Part shown: positions 29,300 through 43,045 of the stretch, piece by piece | How the letters are laid out: every line of letters starts with the position of its first letter | How positions within the stretch are numbered: the stretch's first letter is position 1 | Source of the DNA: Argopecten irradians | Lineage: Eukaryota; Mollusca; Bivalvia; Pectinida; Pectinidae | Length of the DNA: 64,000 bases | NCBI RefSeq assembly: GCF_041381155.1 | Contig: NC_091142.1 | Location: forward strand, 25,736,963 to 25,800,962 | Direction of reading: 5' to 3' | Translations under genes and position numbers: made by a program | The notes under the pieces: generated by a model | Database searches by the model: none | The model's input: only the letters and a program-made list of their open reading frames with translations | Told to the model about the DNA's origin: nothing

Positions 29300-31836
29300 A
29301 GATACTGTATGTACGAATTTATCTTTCAATAAATTAATTACAATTAAAATGAAATGCGGTAGGTCTTGATCTCGAATCCACACTGATATTTCTTATCTGT
29401 TAACAAGATTAGCTCTAAATCAATGACTGCATTCTACTAATACTCAGTTTGGTTTGCATTGTGTTAAGATTACAATCTCCAAAAAGGAAAAAAGTCGGGT
29501 ACTAAATATCAGTCTTGGTTTCGAGAAGCATATTTAAAATAGACAACGACACAGTTTGCCTGGTTCCATAAAGGAATGGTATCGGACAAAAACGAGATCA
29601 TCGAAGAGTCACGTCTTTTCTAAGTTAGGTGTTTTGTAGTATCATTAACTTTAGGATCAAGGCATATAGGTTGGAGTTCATCCATAATATATTTTATAAA
29701 TAAAACGTTTTACACGAGACCCTCTGTTAGTTTCCGGCCATTTTCACAATAGATATAATGTCTGCCTGAAAAATAGGGTTCACCCGTAACATAACGACCA
29801 GCCTCAAGTTGAAGCTTTTTCAAAGATTTCTACTTCACCGACCGTGTATCCCGTTCTAAAACTCACAACGGTATTCTAATACATTCAGGGGATAAGCCTT
29901 AAATTGTATTACATGTGTGAAAGGGTACAGGTATGAAGGGTTCACTCTATGTTAATAAAGCCCTTCTATACAATTAAAACATTCATTATTTATAAACCAG
30001 GTAGGTAACAAAAGCTGAAAATAGCAACAATGTGGATTCATTCATATTATTCACAACAAGTCATACCAGCAAGGTAAAGTTAATTATGCATATTTTCACT
30101 AGCACATTTATGAGTGCAATCCATTATACCAACGTGTATACCCTGCCTTCGAAAAGTTGTGTTACACATAATTTTTTATTATTATACATAAAATATAGAA
30201 CTGTAAACCCTGTTAATACAGACATCAGTATATATATAATTTATCAACTTATTTATCTAACTCATCAATTCATTTTTGGAGAGTTTTCTCAGCGATAAAG
30301 TGTCAGCAAATTTTAACATATGTTACAGAACCTTTGAAGGCTAGTAGATAAGCCTGGTAAAGTTAAGATAACCACAGTGCAACCTTCAATAAATAATTTT
30401 TCAATTATAAAATGCCTTCCGAGGATGAACAAATTATTAGTCTACCAGGATAACGTTTAAACATGGTATTAAACATTGGATCTAGAAACTGAAAGGGATT
30501 TGTAATATGCAATTTAGTGTTTTCTGGCATATATCTGAAAACTGAGTGACGATTACCCAAGAAACAAAAAATATGTTAAGGTAGCTTAAATATACAGTAT
30601 AAAAAACATGGCATATTAGTGTATGATGATTTTTTATGTATCTTAAAACTAGGAAAAAAGAAAAGAGCTGAAAATTAGGATATTGTAAGACATTCGATAT
30701 AGGAGATTTATGCGTGTGCTGGTAAACTGAACAACACGTAGGAGTTGATTAACCCCAACAAAGAGTGAATACGTGGATCATGTCAATTGAATGTACAGGA
30801 ATACAACCCCAAGTTTTCATTAACAGCCCTAGCTGGTAGGAGCTTAAAAAATGTATATTGTTCGAGAGTAAATGTGGAATTAATATTTGAAAACAAATGA
30901 CCAAAGATCAGCTACTGTACTTACGATATGGAACAAGCTCACGTAGATGCTGTGCTACAGGGGAAGTAAAATATGATTATAACGAATCTATAGGGACCAA
31001 CGAAATCACTTCGTTATAAACATAATTCGTTATACGCTATTTACAGCCTTAGAAACATTGACGGGAATAAAAATATCTACGCTATAACAATTAATTCGTT
31101 GAAAGCGTGTTTGTTATAAACGTGTTTTACTGTAGTGAATATTCAGCCCAAAAAGAATGTCGAACTCAAATATAGTGTAGGATTCCAAAGAAAGTTTATT
31201 ATCAAAGACGGAATTAAATAATTTCTCACATGGTTCATATATATATACTAATAAGATAATTTAATTGTTTATAAATAAATGTATGAAAACTTGGAATATT
31301 TGCGCCAGCTCTGGTCTAGAGACATACGCAAACTTTTTCATAAAAAGATGACAAAAATAAAATATTTTTTACATTTTCTTTTTTTAACTTGGGCTATAAT
31401 TATTAGTTTGGAATTGAACAACTTTGTTAAGTTCTAGAAAAACGAATCAATGGTGTAAATTTACTCCTTTATAGATATCTTGACGATGATATGGAAAAGG
31501 GTTTGAAAATTTGATTCCTGTACTTTATTTTGCAGATTATACTGAACATTTATATACTGAAATCAACATAGTTTAGAACTGGGTTTGATTGATTTACTAA
31601 TTTAAAATTAGATATAACACCTTCATCGATTTTCTTTGTTTTCCATCATGTGATAATAATCGAATTATGCATAATAACTTGTTAACACAATAATGATTTT
31701 AAGTATTACCTGTCTCCTCGGGAAACAGAATGTCTTTTTACCCACGCACATTAAGCAGTTATACTGTGAAAAACATCTGGACGGTGGTGGTCTTTTTCGT
31801 TTCCATGGTGAAGTGTTAACACCAGCTCCCTTATGG
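29300..31836. other. Intergenic stretch upstream of the receptor gene
   Basis: No supportable gene. At about 30975-31135 lies a dispersed-repeat-like segment with ACGAAATCACTTCGTTATAA, then ATTCGTTATACGC, and near its end an inverse-like TTAATTCGTTGAAAGCGTG. The rest is AT-rich with nothing recognised. Confidence 0.5.
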
Positions 31837-31844
31837 TATATAAA
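31837..31844 (+). promoter_or_regulatory. Candidate TATA box of the receptor gene
   Basis: TATATAAA 131 bp before the receptor ATG, a fitting distance for a start site near 31865 and a short leader. Such a motif is common in AT-rich DNA, so it is only a candidate. Confidence 0.35.
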
Positions 31845-31974
31845 CCTGATTACTCTGAATGAAGCATTGTAACTGGCTTGGTTGACCGACTTGGTTCTCA
31901 ATAATGTAAATTTCGTCTTCAATCCATACTAGACGAGAGCAGCTTTGACGATTTCCGATCAGACGACAAACAGA

Positions 31975-32242
31975 ATGAATGAGAAATCGGACCTAACGTT
32001 AACATGGAGGGAGCGCACAGTCCTACAGGCAGCCCAAGCAGCTCTGTTTGTATTAGCCGTCGTATTGAACCTCCTTTATCTTTTCGTCATCAAGGCTAAC
32101 GGTGAGCGACTGAAGGCGACGGAAATTCTCCAGGCATGTAAAACTTTTCTCGTTCTTGTGACACTCCTGATCACCATGCCGCTACAGATGTTAGTTGTGA
32201 ATGGGATACAACAAACTCACCTCTCCATCTGTCTGCTGAAAG
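31975..32242 (+). CDS. Receptor exon 1 (helices 1-2)
   Basis: ATG, 89 codons and one base, donor GTAAGA. The hydrophobic segments VLQAAQAALFVLAVV and ACKTFLVLVTLLITM are helices 1 and 2. The open frame runs on into the intron to 32370, but that part is AT-rich and non-coding in character. Confidence 0.85.
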
Positions 32243-35200
32243 GTAAGACGCTATTATTTATCATTATCGTCAACACTTATTTTTTCTTGAAATTCACTTG
32301 TCAAAACAGTAAGTTAAAATCACAATTTAACTGTTCATTTTATATCCGTAAGTTTATTTTTTCTCTATAATTCCGCTTATTAAAAAATGTAAATTATATC
32401 AAAATTCAATTCCGTAGTTTCAATTCCTATACGCTGTATTAAAATAGCATATCATACTATAGTTGTCAATTTATTTATCTCAGAAGAATGAATGTTTTGC
32501 TTCGTTATTTCTTCTAATTCGATAAATTTAAAGCGCTGATCCAAAACGTTTACAATTTTTCTTTCTTTGTATGTATTTCACTGTACAAATATTGTATTCC
32601 ACTAGCATTTTTTTATTGGATCACTTCGGTTTTGAATGATTTTTATCATGTACACGAACCAAACTTAGGCCAAAGTTGTGTGTTTTATGTTTTGCGTCCG
32701 TATGCTTTAGGTGTTTTGATCCCGGAAAGTGAAAACAAACACAGATATTTTTAATATTATCATTTTGAATGATAATGAAATAATAAAAAACATACAATTG
32801 GTAAAAGCTAAAATAATATTGATAATTTATTTTCTAAATATGGTCTAGCGTAATAAAATTAATCACAAATGTACTGTCATATTCTAACTTAACTCTGGGG
32901 GAATGATACTAATTCAATCCAGAAAAATGAAGAAATATTTCTAGTAGTTCATACCTATATCAAATTAAGTAAACGATTGTGTTAATACATTGTATGTATT
33001 TGAGGAAAAATATATATGTAAGCACTTAAAGTGTTTAATTTGCGTTATTACACTTCTGTTAATTAAACTAAATAATTTATTTTTGGAGAGCAATGTACTT
33101 TATCTATATCAATATAAACACCCAAGACTTTATTTTAGTTTCTGTATTTTATTTTTCATTAATTTTCTTTCCCTCTTTCTGTTAGTTTTTTTTCTTAATG
33201 ACTGTTAGGTCTCAGAAAAATAGTAAAAGAAGCAAAAAAGAAATAAAAATACTATGACATTATTTTGTTCATTCCTTTGTATACACCATTTGATAATAGA
33301 AAGTACTTGACAATGAGAACTTTTTTACTGTGTTAAATAAAAATGGAAATGGATTTTCTTGTGCTAAAAATTGTGTCAATTCAAAATTAATCAGTATTTC
33401 ATTAAATAGAAAAAAACATGTCTTAAACTCGTGTTAAAAATCTTGTCACTTATTGTATGGTTGTATATATATCTCTAATTTTCATTTTATTTTAATTTAA
33501 AATTTAATGCTATTGAGAATGAATCATTTTAATGGAATGAGTTTTTTTATCGTGTATCTATAAAAATATCCGAGAATGGCGCAAAAGAGCAAAGCATTGA
33601 TTTAGAAATATAATCCTTTGATAAACAATGGAGACGGACATCAAAGCTTATTTAATTTTGTAGCATTAGCGGGCAATCACAAAGGTTTGCAAGCAATTTA
33701 CTCAAAACCCGGTGAAATTGGCAAAACCCCTCTTAGTTGTTATATTTATTTGAAACAATAATAAAGTTATTACACTATCATGATATCGGGATATATATTA
33801 CAATTATCCTAGAGCGTACGCGTACATACTCTTTGAAGTCTGTTAGATTTAACTACTGAACTCTCATCACTTTGTTATTTCTTCTTTTACAGACTTCATG
33901 GAGAAACTCTTATTCGATGCGTATCCATTCGTTATCATGGCAGTGGCGATAACACGGTTTCGAGTTAGCATCTGCAAAGGAAATTCGGCGATTCTAGTCA
34001 CAACGTCGTCCGCCATAGCAACGTTCGCTTTGTGTCTGCTACCAACGTTCCTATCGGGCAGTCTGACGTTGTTTCTCTACTTCTATAACAACGTTTATCA
34101 ACACGACCAATCGGAGAGTCATTCAGAAGGACAGAGCGTCAATGAATGCCGAGCTAACTATAACAGCATGGTAAGAACGTACCACGACGTCGTATTCATA
34201 ACCTTGGAAGGATTACCTGTGCTTTTCACGATTTTCACCTACTGTTTGATTTACTATAAAGTGTCCAATCAAAGATCCAAGACAAGTACTATCCAAACTG
34301 GACGAAGGCGGCACCAGAGTACAGCCTTCATCTTGCGCGAATACAATATCAAGGCAACCGTTATTTTGATTATAACGGTTTTTCCGGTGACGTGGTTGAT
34401 GTACATGTTCCTAACAGTGTTGAATATATATTGTCCGGTGAAATTGGTCTCGTATTGTCTGATACTATGGAAGCCATTGGTCTTTGTAATACATCCGCTT
34501 GCGGAAGGACTTCTTTTGCAACAAAAGCGACAGAGACTAATCAATATTGTTTCTAAATACAACTTTTGTAAAGAAAAGAAACATTTAGACGATTCATCCG
34601 GAGCAGAAGACTTGATTGATTCGTCTGTCTTAAGACCTTCGCCCAGTTGTCCATCACTACTTTCAGTCCAAAGGGAAAATATTGAAACGATATCATTGAC
34701 TCCGGACAGTCAGACTAGATTCAGTATACCATTGCTTGATGAAGAAGTGGAGTTTAAAGAAGAGGTTTTTGAAGATGAAATAGCGCCGCTAGCATGTCTT
34801 CATACTAGACGCACAGGGAATCCGATATCTATGCTCTCGTTTACTGAAGTAAATCCGGACAATGAAGAAACGGATTTAAGAAGGAGAGCGTCTGAATCAA
34901 CTTTTATCCGCGTGCCTAGCCACTACTCACATAGGCGAAGGTCACTAACTATCTCACCATATCGGATACGCTGTGCTTCTGTAACTAGCTCATCCATCAC
35001 GGGTGATCCGATTGGTGTGGTGCTATCTACGAAAGCATTACAAACACCAAAGTCATGTCTGAAACCCTCCAGTCGGAGGAGATCTACAAATATCTCCGAT
35101 AAGCGTTCCTCGTGTAGTTCTTGCTATCTTCGAAAAGATGTATCCCCAATTTCGTCATTTAGTTTCAAGGATGTTGACGTTTCTCCTAAAGCATCGAAAA

Positions 35201-35316
35201 AGAACTCTGCAAAACATTCAGTTAGATTTGTTGGGTCGCCATCACCGAAAGATTCATCAGAATATAGGTGTTCCAGAATGAATGATTTACCAAATTTGTT
35301 ATCAGCACACTTTTGA
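31975..35316 (+). CDS. Divergent rhodopsin-like seven-transmembrane receptor (2 exons)
   Basis: Exon 1 (31975-32242) and exon 2 (33893-35316) join in phase 1 to give 563 aa. Seven hydrophobic segments lie at about 19-39, 51-75, 93-116, 122-154, 188-211, 243-266 and 273-296. Cys86 before helix 3 and Cys175 in the second outer loop can form the usual disulfide. Helix 6 has FPVTW and helix 7 WKPLVFVIHP in place of NP-x-x-Y. The DRY box is replaced by TRF, so coupling may be unusual. The N-terminus is only ~18 residues, without signal peptide. The 267-residue tail is acidic, then rich in Ser and Arg (RRRSLTIS, RRRSTNIS), with likely kinase or arrestin sites. It acts in the plasma membrane; ligand unknown. 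Similar lineage-specific receptors are common in molluscs (family knowledge). Confidence 0.87.
33893..35316 (+). CDS. Receptor exon 2 (helices 3-7 and tail)
   Basis: Acceptor CTTCTTTTACAG, 1424 bp to TGA. It carries the third to seventh helices and the whole intracellular tail without an intron. Confidence 0.9.
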
Positions 35317-35761
35317 TAAAATTTTGTACTTTGAAATCAATTTAAAAGCCACGCAAATTAAACCTCCAAGAAATATACTGAGTTTTAAGTATCATTTATT
35401 TTTTATCAAAGTTCGTATGTATATATGAACTGTGTAAATTGCACAGTTCAATAATAATCGTATACGTAGTGTTTTCACGCGGTTATTTTTTTGCGATTTC
35501 GAGGAACATTGCTATGACCTTGAAAATTTGATACGCGATATATTAAGATATGATTGACTCAAAGTCATAGAGACCCAAAAAGTCATATTGTAAAAATCTA
35601 AAACCGCTAAAAATTTAATTTGCATGTTTAAAAATAAAAAGTTAGTTAAAATCACCTTTGGACCAAAGTACATTATAGATAACCGGTACACTTAAACTAT
35701 TGTGACGGAACTAGTTTACTTTACGTAAAATGCATGGTCAAGCGATTATTCCATCATATTG

Positions 35762-35909
35762 CAGTTAGTTCCCTTGCGGGTAGATATCGATTGTTAAGTC
35801 ATTATTTTGTAAGCACAATTCACATTGTTTTCACTGATACGTATGACGTTACTCTCGCAAACATATGACGTCACAATAAATACCTACCTGCAAGGACAGA
35901 TAACTCTGT
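35762..35909. mobile_element. MITE family D, copy 1
   Basis: The left end CAGTTAGTTCCCTTGCGGG and the right end CCTGCAAGGACAGATAACTC then TG are imperfect inverted copies. TATGACGTCACAATAAATAC inside matches about 56990. It lies in the likely 3' UTR of the receptor gene. Confidence 0.7.
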
Positions 35910-36279
35910 GATATGCAAACACGGAATAAAAGTTAGTTTTATTATTGGTGCAAAGATGATAAAATATTAAACCAGGTTGATAACGTGTTACAATAAGTAG
36001 AAGCGAATATTGTCAATGTTTGCCTGCTCATGTATCTTTCTTTTCTTTTGTAATTATAAGTCTTAAACATGTACTAGCATTGTTTTTATTATTTTAAGGT
36101 TTTATTCAAGACGTTTTGTAGAGTATCGATGATACACACCTACGTTACACATCCATTTTCTTATGTAACAAGGATTATTTGTTAAAGATTTACTAAGAAT
36201 ATTAAGGCACAATTTAAATACAGCTTTTGAAGAGAAGAATTATATTTGATATTTTATATCATGTATTTAATAGTTGTTT

Positions 36280-36285
36280 AATAAA
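36280..36285 (+). promoter_or_regulatory. Candidate polyadenylation signal of the receptor gene
   Basis: AATAAA about 960 bp after the stop. Another AATAAA at 35925-35930 is equally possible. Confidence 0.35.
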
Positions 36286-36299
36286 GAATTCATGAATTA

Positions 36300-39200
36300 T
36301 ATCCTCTGTGTTTTTTTGTTAATTTGATTGCAGAGATCGAGAACTTACAGGAGCATGCGTATCGATGATAAAGTCACGGTAAACTTGACGTCATTTAATT
36401 ATGACACCCCCAAGTCAAGCCAAATTGTTGACTTTACTTAAAATAATATGTTAAGGGCAAAAATAGTTCGTTTACTTCAGATTCAAATGCAAAGGTTTTC
36501 TTTGATATGGAAGTACCGTATGACCATAGAAAAGGAAGTATCCAGAGACACAAGTGATTTCTGGCATTATTTCTGAAATATACGCACTTTTCAGGATATC
36601 TGTAAGCATTATCCAATGTTTGCTTAAAAGGGATGGAGGTATTTAAAATAGTATGTTTTATCATCTACTTCCTGTATGCAATTGAAAAAAAGCATTTATT
36701 ACCAATATATGGATATAAATTTGTAGTAATACCCTGTGTGCAGTGTTAATTGCAAAGAGTTACGTCCCCTTAGCATCTTTCTTACCCTTTTTGTTGGGAG
36801 GGTGGGTTTTGGGTCACAGATATGCGAGGCGTGATATCCCTTTAGCATTATTACTCTACTTTGTTAGCATCTTGTTACCGAATCAATCTTTCAGTCAACA
36901 CCTATGAATCTCGATAGTCTAGATCAATGGTTGTGTATCGATCCCTATAGGGGTGTCTACCTACTTCATGAGGTTCGAATAGGTTTTCTTCAGAAGACGA
37001 TTTCCGAAAGCCTCGCAATCACCAATATTGATATCTACAGATATTGAGGATATTCCATATTCAGTACCTCTACTACGTATTCTGGTTTGACTACCAAATG
37101 TGACACGTTAATGGTTCTATGACGACTAGTTTCACGCTTGAAATCGGAAGGCTCATTCAGGTATGTTCTTTTGAATACAATCCCAGACGGCAAGAATGTC
37201 TACTTTTTCACCCGTCAACTTTTCGATAAAACAGTGTTTGACCAAAGAAAGTTGGTTTGTATTAAATGTGATATGGCTTAATGAACATTCTATCAGCAGC
37301 TATAAGGCCATTCAAAGATGGACTACCCAGCGAATTTTTGTTAACATCTCTGTTTGCCATAGATAACATAAAGTCCATGTTTCTCTGTTGTAAGTAACGC
37401 CATTTGTTCATTCCTCTGGCTTCATCCTGCTGTTCTTTCTTTCTCGTCTGTGCGTCGCTATCTTTTCTTTTATGTTGCCTTTTAACAAACTATGACAACA
37501 CTGTCCAGTAATATTGGTTACTATTCTTCCGCATTATATTCCCAATGCAATGGCAATACGTCTTTTTATCATTGCACGTCTTCTCTACTCCAGTCCAAGA
37601 TTTTGCATTGCTTTATGGGTTTGTGTAATGAATTATGTCTACTATTACCTCATTTATCTTGTTCATTTTCTATTTCTTTAAACCACCATAAATACACACT
37701 ATTCCTGTTATTGACTGAGATGACAATCTGAGCTTGGTAACCCTGATGATTTTGAATAAGCTCCGTATCTACTCTGAATTATATTAATGCTTTTGTGCCT
37801 TCTAGTCTTAATATATAGTACTTCCTCGTTCTTGTGAGATTCCTTGATATTCAGTGTAGTAGAAATGTGTTGTTTTAATCCAATTACTTTCTACTTCTGT
37901 AAAGAGAATGCAATCTTACAACTGGAGTTGAGCGAAGAAGAGAAATCTCACCAACTTTCATGCACACAAGAATTTGTACTAGTCATTCGTCTACCCGAAT
38001 AGGAATTTCGGGAGGAGCAGACCTAGAACAAGGTAGTCAAATTAATCGTAAATTTTGTGATGAGGTATTCAATTCAATCGGAAACTCTTACCTTTTTACT
38101 TTATTACATACAGTACATTTGCTTATCTTATAAAAACACACGTAGTGGGTGAAAGGATGGGATGGTCAATATTGAATGCGTGATAAAGAGTTTGATTACA
38201 ATGCGTTTATGGCTCATTCTAACACAAAATGGTGACACCAGCGCCAGCACTGTTATTAGTATGTAATTCCGGATTATTCGGATTCGGCTCTGTTTGTTAC
38301 TGTCGCCTCCATTACAACTTCCGCCATTTACCTCACGTGTTGTGTTGTGATTTGTCTCCCGAGTTCGGCTTAATATTGGCGCAGCAACACAATCCATCTG
38401 GTCACCAGAACATGATTTCCTCTTGCTTGGTCCTAAGAACAGCTCATATAAGATAAACAGTCTTTATTAAAATTTTATGGGTATATCCTGACGAGACAAA
38501 AATAAACCTCTAAGATCTTGCTGTCAAATATATTGGACATGCAAGATATTTCTATACAACCTCTTTCAAGATGAATAGTCCTGCGACTGTCATGAAGTTG
38601 ACTTAAATGTACGATTTCTGATGGAAGAATTCAGATTGGAGTCGTTAAATATAATGGTACTTACGGGGTTTATCTAAAAGGATGTCCATCATTTGGAAAT
38701 ATCTACTGCCACCAGGTAATGTAAAAACCTCTTTTGGTTAATGTTTTAAGTCTTCGAAGACATTCTGTTTTGCTTGATACGTATAAATTAGTAGTAGAGG
38801 AATCCAACATTGCCTTGCACTTGCTGTGCTTTTAGCGTCGGCATTCCTCGCCCTTGTTTAGTTATTTCCACTTTTACGGAAACTCATTAATATGTTTTTA
38901 CCTGCAATGCGCAACTTTACTATGTAAGAGAAGGTAAAATAAATGAAACAAAATCATATTTTACATTTTAACACAAACATCCACTAACTATTACAACTTT
39001 ACACAGTTCTCCTCCTATATGTGTGCTTAACGTTTTGCCTCCCCTTCCTCCCTTGTCTTGCACTCTATTTTTGGAGTTTAAGATCAACAAGGACATCATT
39101 TCGGCCAATGGGAAAAATACAAACTGATTTTAAAGGGTCTTTTGTTTTGTTTATACGATGGTATAGAGATAGCAGAAAGTAAGAGCGCCCATTTTAAAAC

Positions 39201-40689
39201 GTACTTTGATGTTCAAAAAGGAATTTGTAGCAGAATAGAATATAGATATAAAATAATCGTCCTAAGGATCTTATTGGTTAAACAATACCATTTGAAGAGC
39301 AATGCCCTTGATTATGCATGCCTTGAGTGCAGTGTTGCATTAGGATTTTTTTTACATTTATCCTCAAATTTCTCGAAAACCCATTTAAGGTAGAAGGTCC
39401 CTTTTTAGAGTGTGTTTTTCTAGTTAGAATTACAAGTTCAAAAACTGAAACAAAACATACATTCTATATACCAAAATGTTCAGTAGGAAACAGACTATTC
39501 ACTTGAACAAACTCTTTATTTAAAAAACTTTTGAAATGAAATTACTACCCCAAAATTGTTCAAATTTTGCTGCAAATCCTCAGAATTTTTGAAGTCATAT
39601 ATTGTTTGAAAAGGAACTCAAATATCTTTTAAAAGTTATGTTCTAGGTCATGCTATGCCTTTGGTTAATATACTATACTGATAAACATCTAAAATCGAAT
39701 GTATTAAAAGTTTGTTAATAAATGAACAAGAAATCCAAAATGGCAGCTATGGACTACTTTCTGCATACAATATATGGAGGCCCATAGGGCAAGTACATTT
39801 GTATCATTATTAAAAGAAAATTTGCAAGATAGATAAATTTAAAACTATATTTCCTTGTAATTATGTAGTATATTTTGAAAAAAAAATATAAATTTTATGG
39901 AAACAAAAGATAAAATGGCCTTAAAGGTCTTTTGAGTTATGTATGCTTGACCATTTTGGTAAAGAAGCATTCATGGCTCAAACAGATGCATATCAACACC
40001 AAATTAGCACCACATTTGTATTTTTTGTATGAAATCTTATTGCAATTGAATAAATAATGGTAAAAAGTTTTGTTTCATTTTCATATGAAAGCTATATGTA
40101 CAAGTAATAAACTTTTCTTTCTTGCTTTGGGGAAAGCCTGTTATCCCAGATTCTGGAAACTCATTCTTTTTGTAAAGGGTATTTGAAAAAGGAGACTTTT
40201 AACTGTAGTGAGTATCAAATTTGAGTATATCTGGATTTCGAGAAAAATAATGTAGACATCTTGGTCAGTTTGACCATTTTTGGTTTACCTCTCAGGTCCT
40301 GTGGCTCAGAAACCATGCAGATTTGTTTCACTATTTGTGTTTTTCAATTTTTGATTTCATTACATGGACATACTACATTGATATATTTTATACTATAATA
40401 CAGATATATTTTATATGCAATGTATAAAGTCTATATAGTGTTGGTTAAAAACTTGTGTCAGGTCCCTGTAATCTCTGACTGATAATTATAAGAAAGTTCA
40501 ACTTTTTCCTGATGGAAACAAATTATTCTCAAATCATGCTTCCCTATGTAACTGTAGTATCTTAGACCCAATCTCAGGGCCATGAAATTCATAAGAAAGC
40601 CGATTTTTCTTGACAAAAGTCAAGTTGTTGACAAAACTACAGAATCCTAGAAGGTGAATTAATCAAAGAAGAATAGGGATAAATATATA
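36300..40689. other. Gene-poor stretch
   Basis: Only short open frames that lack any family pattern. 39400-40620 is AT-rich with a faint resemblance to diffuse mollusc repeats. No gene or clear repeat boundary seen. Confidence 0.5.
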
Positions 40690-40810
40690 AACATGATTCC
40701 TATCGAGTGCCCGAACTAGGAATGAGGAATTGAACCCAGGTCTCCGGAGTGGAAATCTACAACTCTACTGACTGGGAAGCATATTCATGCTCCGTCAGCT
40801 AAGTGACACT
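40690..40810 (-). repeat. tRNA-like segment (SINE head or tRNA pseudogene)
   Basis: On the - strand it has a box-A-like TTAGCTGACGGAGC and a box-B-like GGGTTCAATTCC about 70 bases later, preceded by an anticodon-arm-like CCACTCCGGAGACCT. The acceptor ends do not pair, so it is not a working tRNA. Confidence 0.4.
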
Positions 40811-42900
40811 GACACCATATTTAACACTAACATTATTATATACAAACTACACTAACCTTTTGCTTTTTTTGATTGAATAAAAACACAACAATCATGCAAC
40901 ACTGTTTTACGTTTGTTCCAAAACTACTGTATTGTAATGCCTTTATATATACTTGTTACAAGATGATGAAGGGTACAGTCCTCTTGCACAGCCCATCTTC
41001 CCCTGTCCTACTCATTCATGTATAAAGGGGATGTCGTTAATGTAAGCCAATAGACGAAGTCATCATGAATTGTAAACATATTATGACGTCATGGTTCGTA
41101 ATACAGTTGGATGAAAATGGTGAAGACGTTGTTGTCGTTGTTTGTATAATTATATTTGTATGCAAATATATAGTCTCCCCACATCGCATACAGGGGATCT
41201 TACTTTCTAATTAGACATTCCTAATTTTAGGATGCAGCCTTTCCACATTCATTTAACATTAAAAACAACTTTTAATGGGTCCTTTGGAGACTGATTTTTT
41301 TGACAACATACACAATATTCTATGAAGGTTATTGACTTTCACATGCTTCCGTACTTTCGGTAATCGTGAGATCGCTGGCTTTGTTTAAATACGTTTCAAA
41401 AGTGTTTCGCGTTCGTCGTGTTAACATCATATTGTTAGCTAGAGTAAGGCTTCCATAGATTGACCCACGCTTTAAGGGACACAAAAACTCTCTGAAATAC
41501 GTTTATTATTATCAATTCATATTTTTTTAATCTGTGATAAAGAAGAAATGTTTGCAATACCCATGAAACTGAAAAATATCTAGTTTTAAGCGTTTATAAA
41601 TCATCCGGAAGTTGTCATATTCATATCAAATGTAAAACCTCACTGCTGGATAAATCAACAAAGAATTCGAGCGTTCTATCCATTTGATCGTTGATTTTAA
41701 CAATGAATAAATAACATGTGATGTTATTATCACTTATCAACAGTACTTACCACAATCAATCATATGTGTCAACACAAATGAATAACATTTTCTGCTCAGT
41801 TGCTGTCTGCATGCCCTCTCGCGAATAACCGGAACTCATTACATAATGAATAACAAGGTCCGCAGTACAATAATTATACTACCTAAACGTTCATATAAAA
41901 CAACCGTCTTCATCCGGTGGTTTCGACATGATATCGGACATTAAAATGGCTCTACAGTTATGCTAAAATGTATCGTTAAATATCATTACTGATCTACTTT
42001 CACTTTCAGCGTATTGATTTCCTAGCTTCCGGTATCTTCCGGGTAGGTGCTTTAAAAATAACTTTCGATACTCCTACTTTGTTACATTATTTCGAAGAAG
42101 TCTTGCGTCTGATGAAGTAAATTCGCGTGTTGATATTGCGGTAAAGACCTCAAATAAATATATACTTCATTTCAAAGTTTTGCATTTGTCTGTTTTGGTG
42201 TAATTTCCTATATTACAACTCTTGCTTATATTTCGGCATCGTTCCAATATGGCGAATCTCCGGGATTCGAAAATACGTCGTAATATTTTGTTAAATATGG
42301 AGCGTACATGTTGTGTCATTCTTTCTAACGCATAGCATGAAGTAGATAATCTCGACTACAAACTACTAATGTATTAGCCAAACCCGTTAACGCTAATGTG
42401 TATCTTGATGATTTGCACAAAAAATCATCATTTTGTTGAATATTTGCAGTATTTACCGACTAATTACTTGTTTTAAATTAAGTCAACACATACTCCATTG
42501 TGTTTAATTTATTCTTTATAAATAAAAGTATGCATATGCAAAATATTTAGCTTCAACTTACCCTATTTTTAGAATTATTTGGGTTTCTCTTTTTGTACTG
42601 TATGGGGAACCAAGAAGGGACCTTAAACCTTAATGTTTATATCAATAAAATGGAACTCCTTGAGCCCGGAAATGCTCATTTTGACATTAATATCTTCAAT
42701 ATAGCTTTATTTGAAAGGGAGATATGAGAATATTGTATATCATTAGCGGCTATTTTGAAAAATGTGTATATTTCCGGTAAACAGCGAGATCTTGCATGTT
42801 TTTTTTTGTTTTTGTTTTTGGATCGTATTATTTCTTATGCCCTAAGGTAATTTCATACCAAAGGGGACATTTGTATCATGACTTGACCACCCTACTACTT
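40811..42900. other. Gene-poor stretch
   Basis: No supportable coding sequence. TGACGTCAT-type sites occur near 41090. Nothing else recognised. Confidence 0.5.
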
Positions 42901-42904
42901 ACAC

Positions 42905-43045
42905 AAACCCTCCACCCCATGTAGTGCAGTCGTCAGGTATTAACCACTGGTCGGTGGTATTTCTCAGGGTACTCCGGTTTTCCTCCACCATCAAACATAA
43001 CACGTGCTTATAAAAACCCTGACTGATAATAGGGCATAGAACTTA
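42905..43045 (+). mobile_element. SINE family S2, diverged copy
   Basis: Shares CCCTCCACC, ACTGGTCGGTGGTATTTCTC-like bases and GGGTACTCCGGTTTTCCTCC with 27745-27930, in the same orientation. Tail and 5' end are worn. Confidence 0.7.

Noticed and set aside
31665-31922. 85-codon - strand open frame next to the receptor gene
   Set aside because: No family pattern; overlaps the likely receptor promoter and leader.
37492-38460. Cluster of short open frames on both strands
   Set aside because: None has a conserved motif, a splice partner or coding-like composition.
40690-40810. Functional tRNA gene
   Set aside because: Box A and B look-alikes are present but the acceptor stem does not pair, so only a tRNA-like repeat is claimed.
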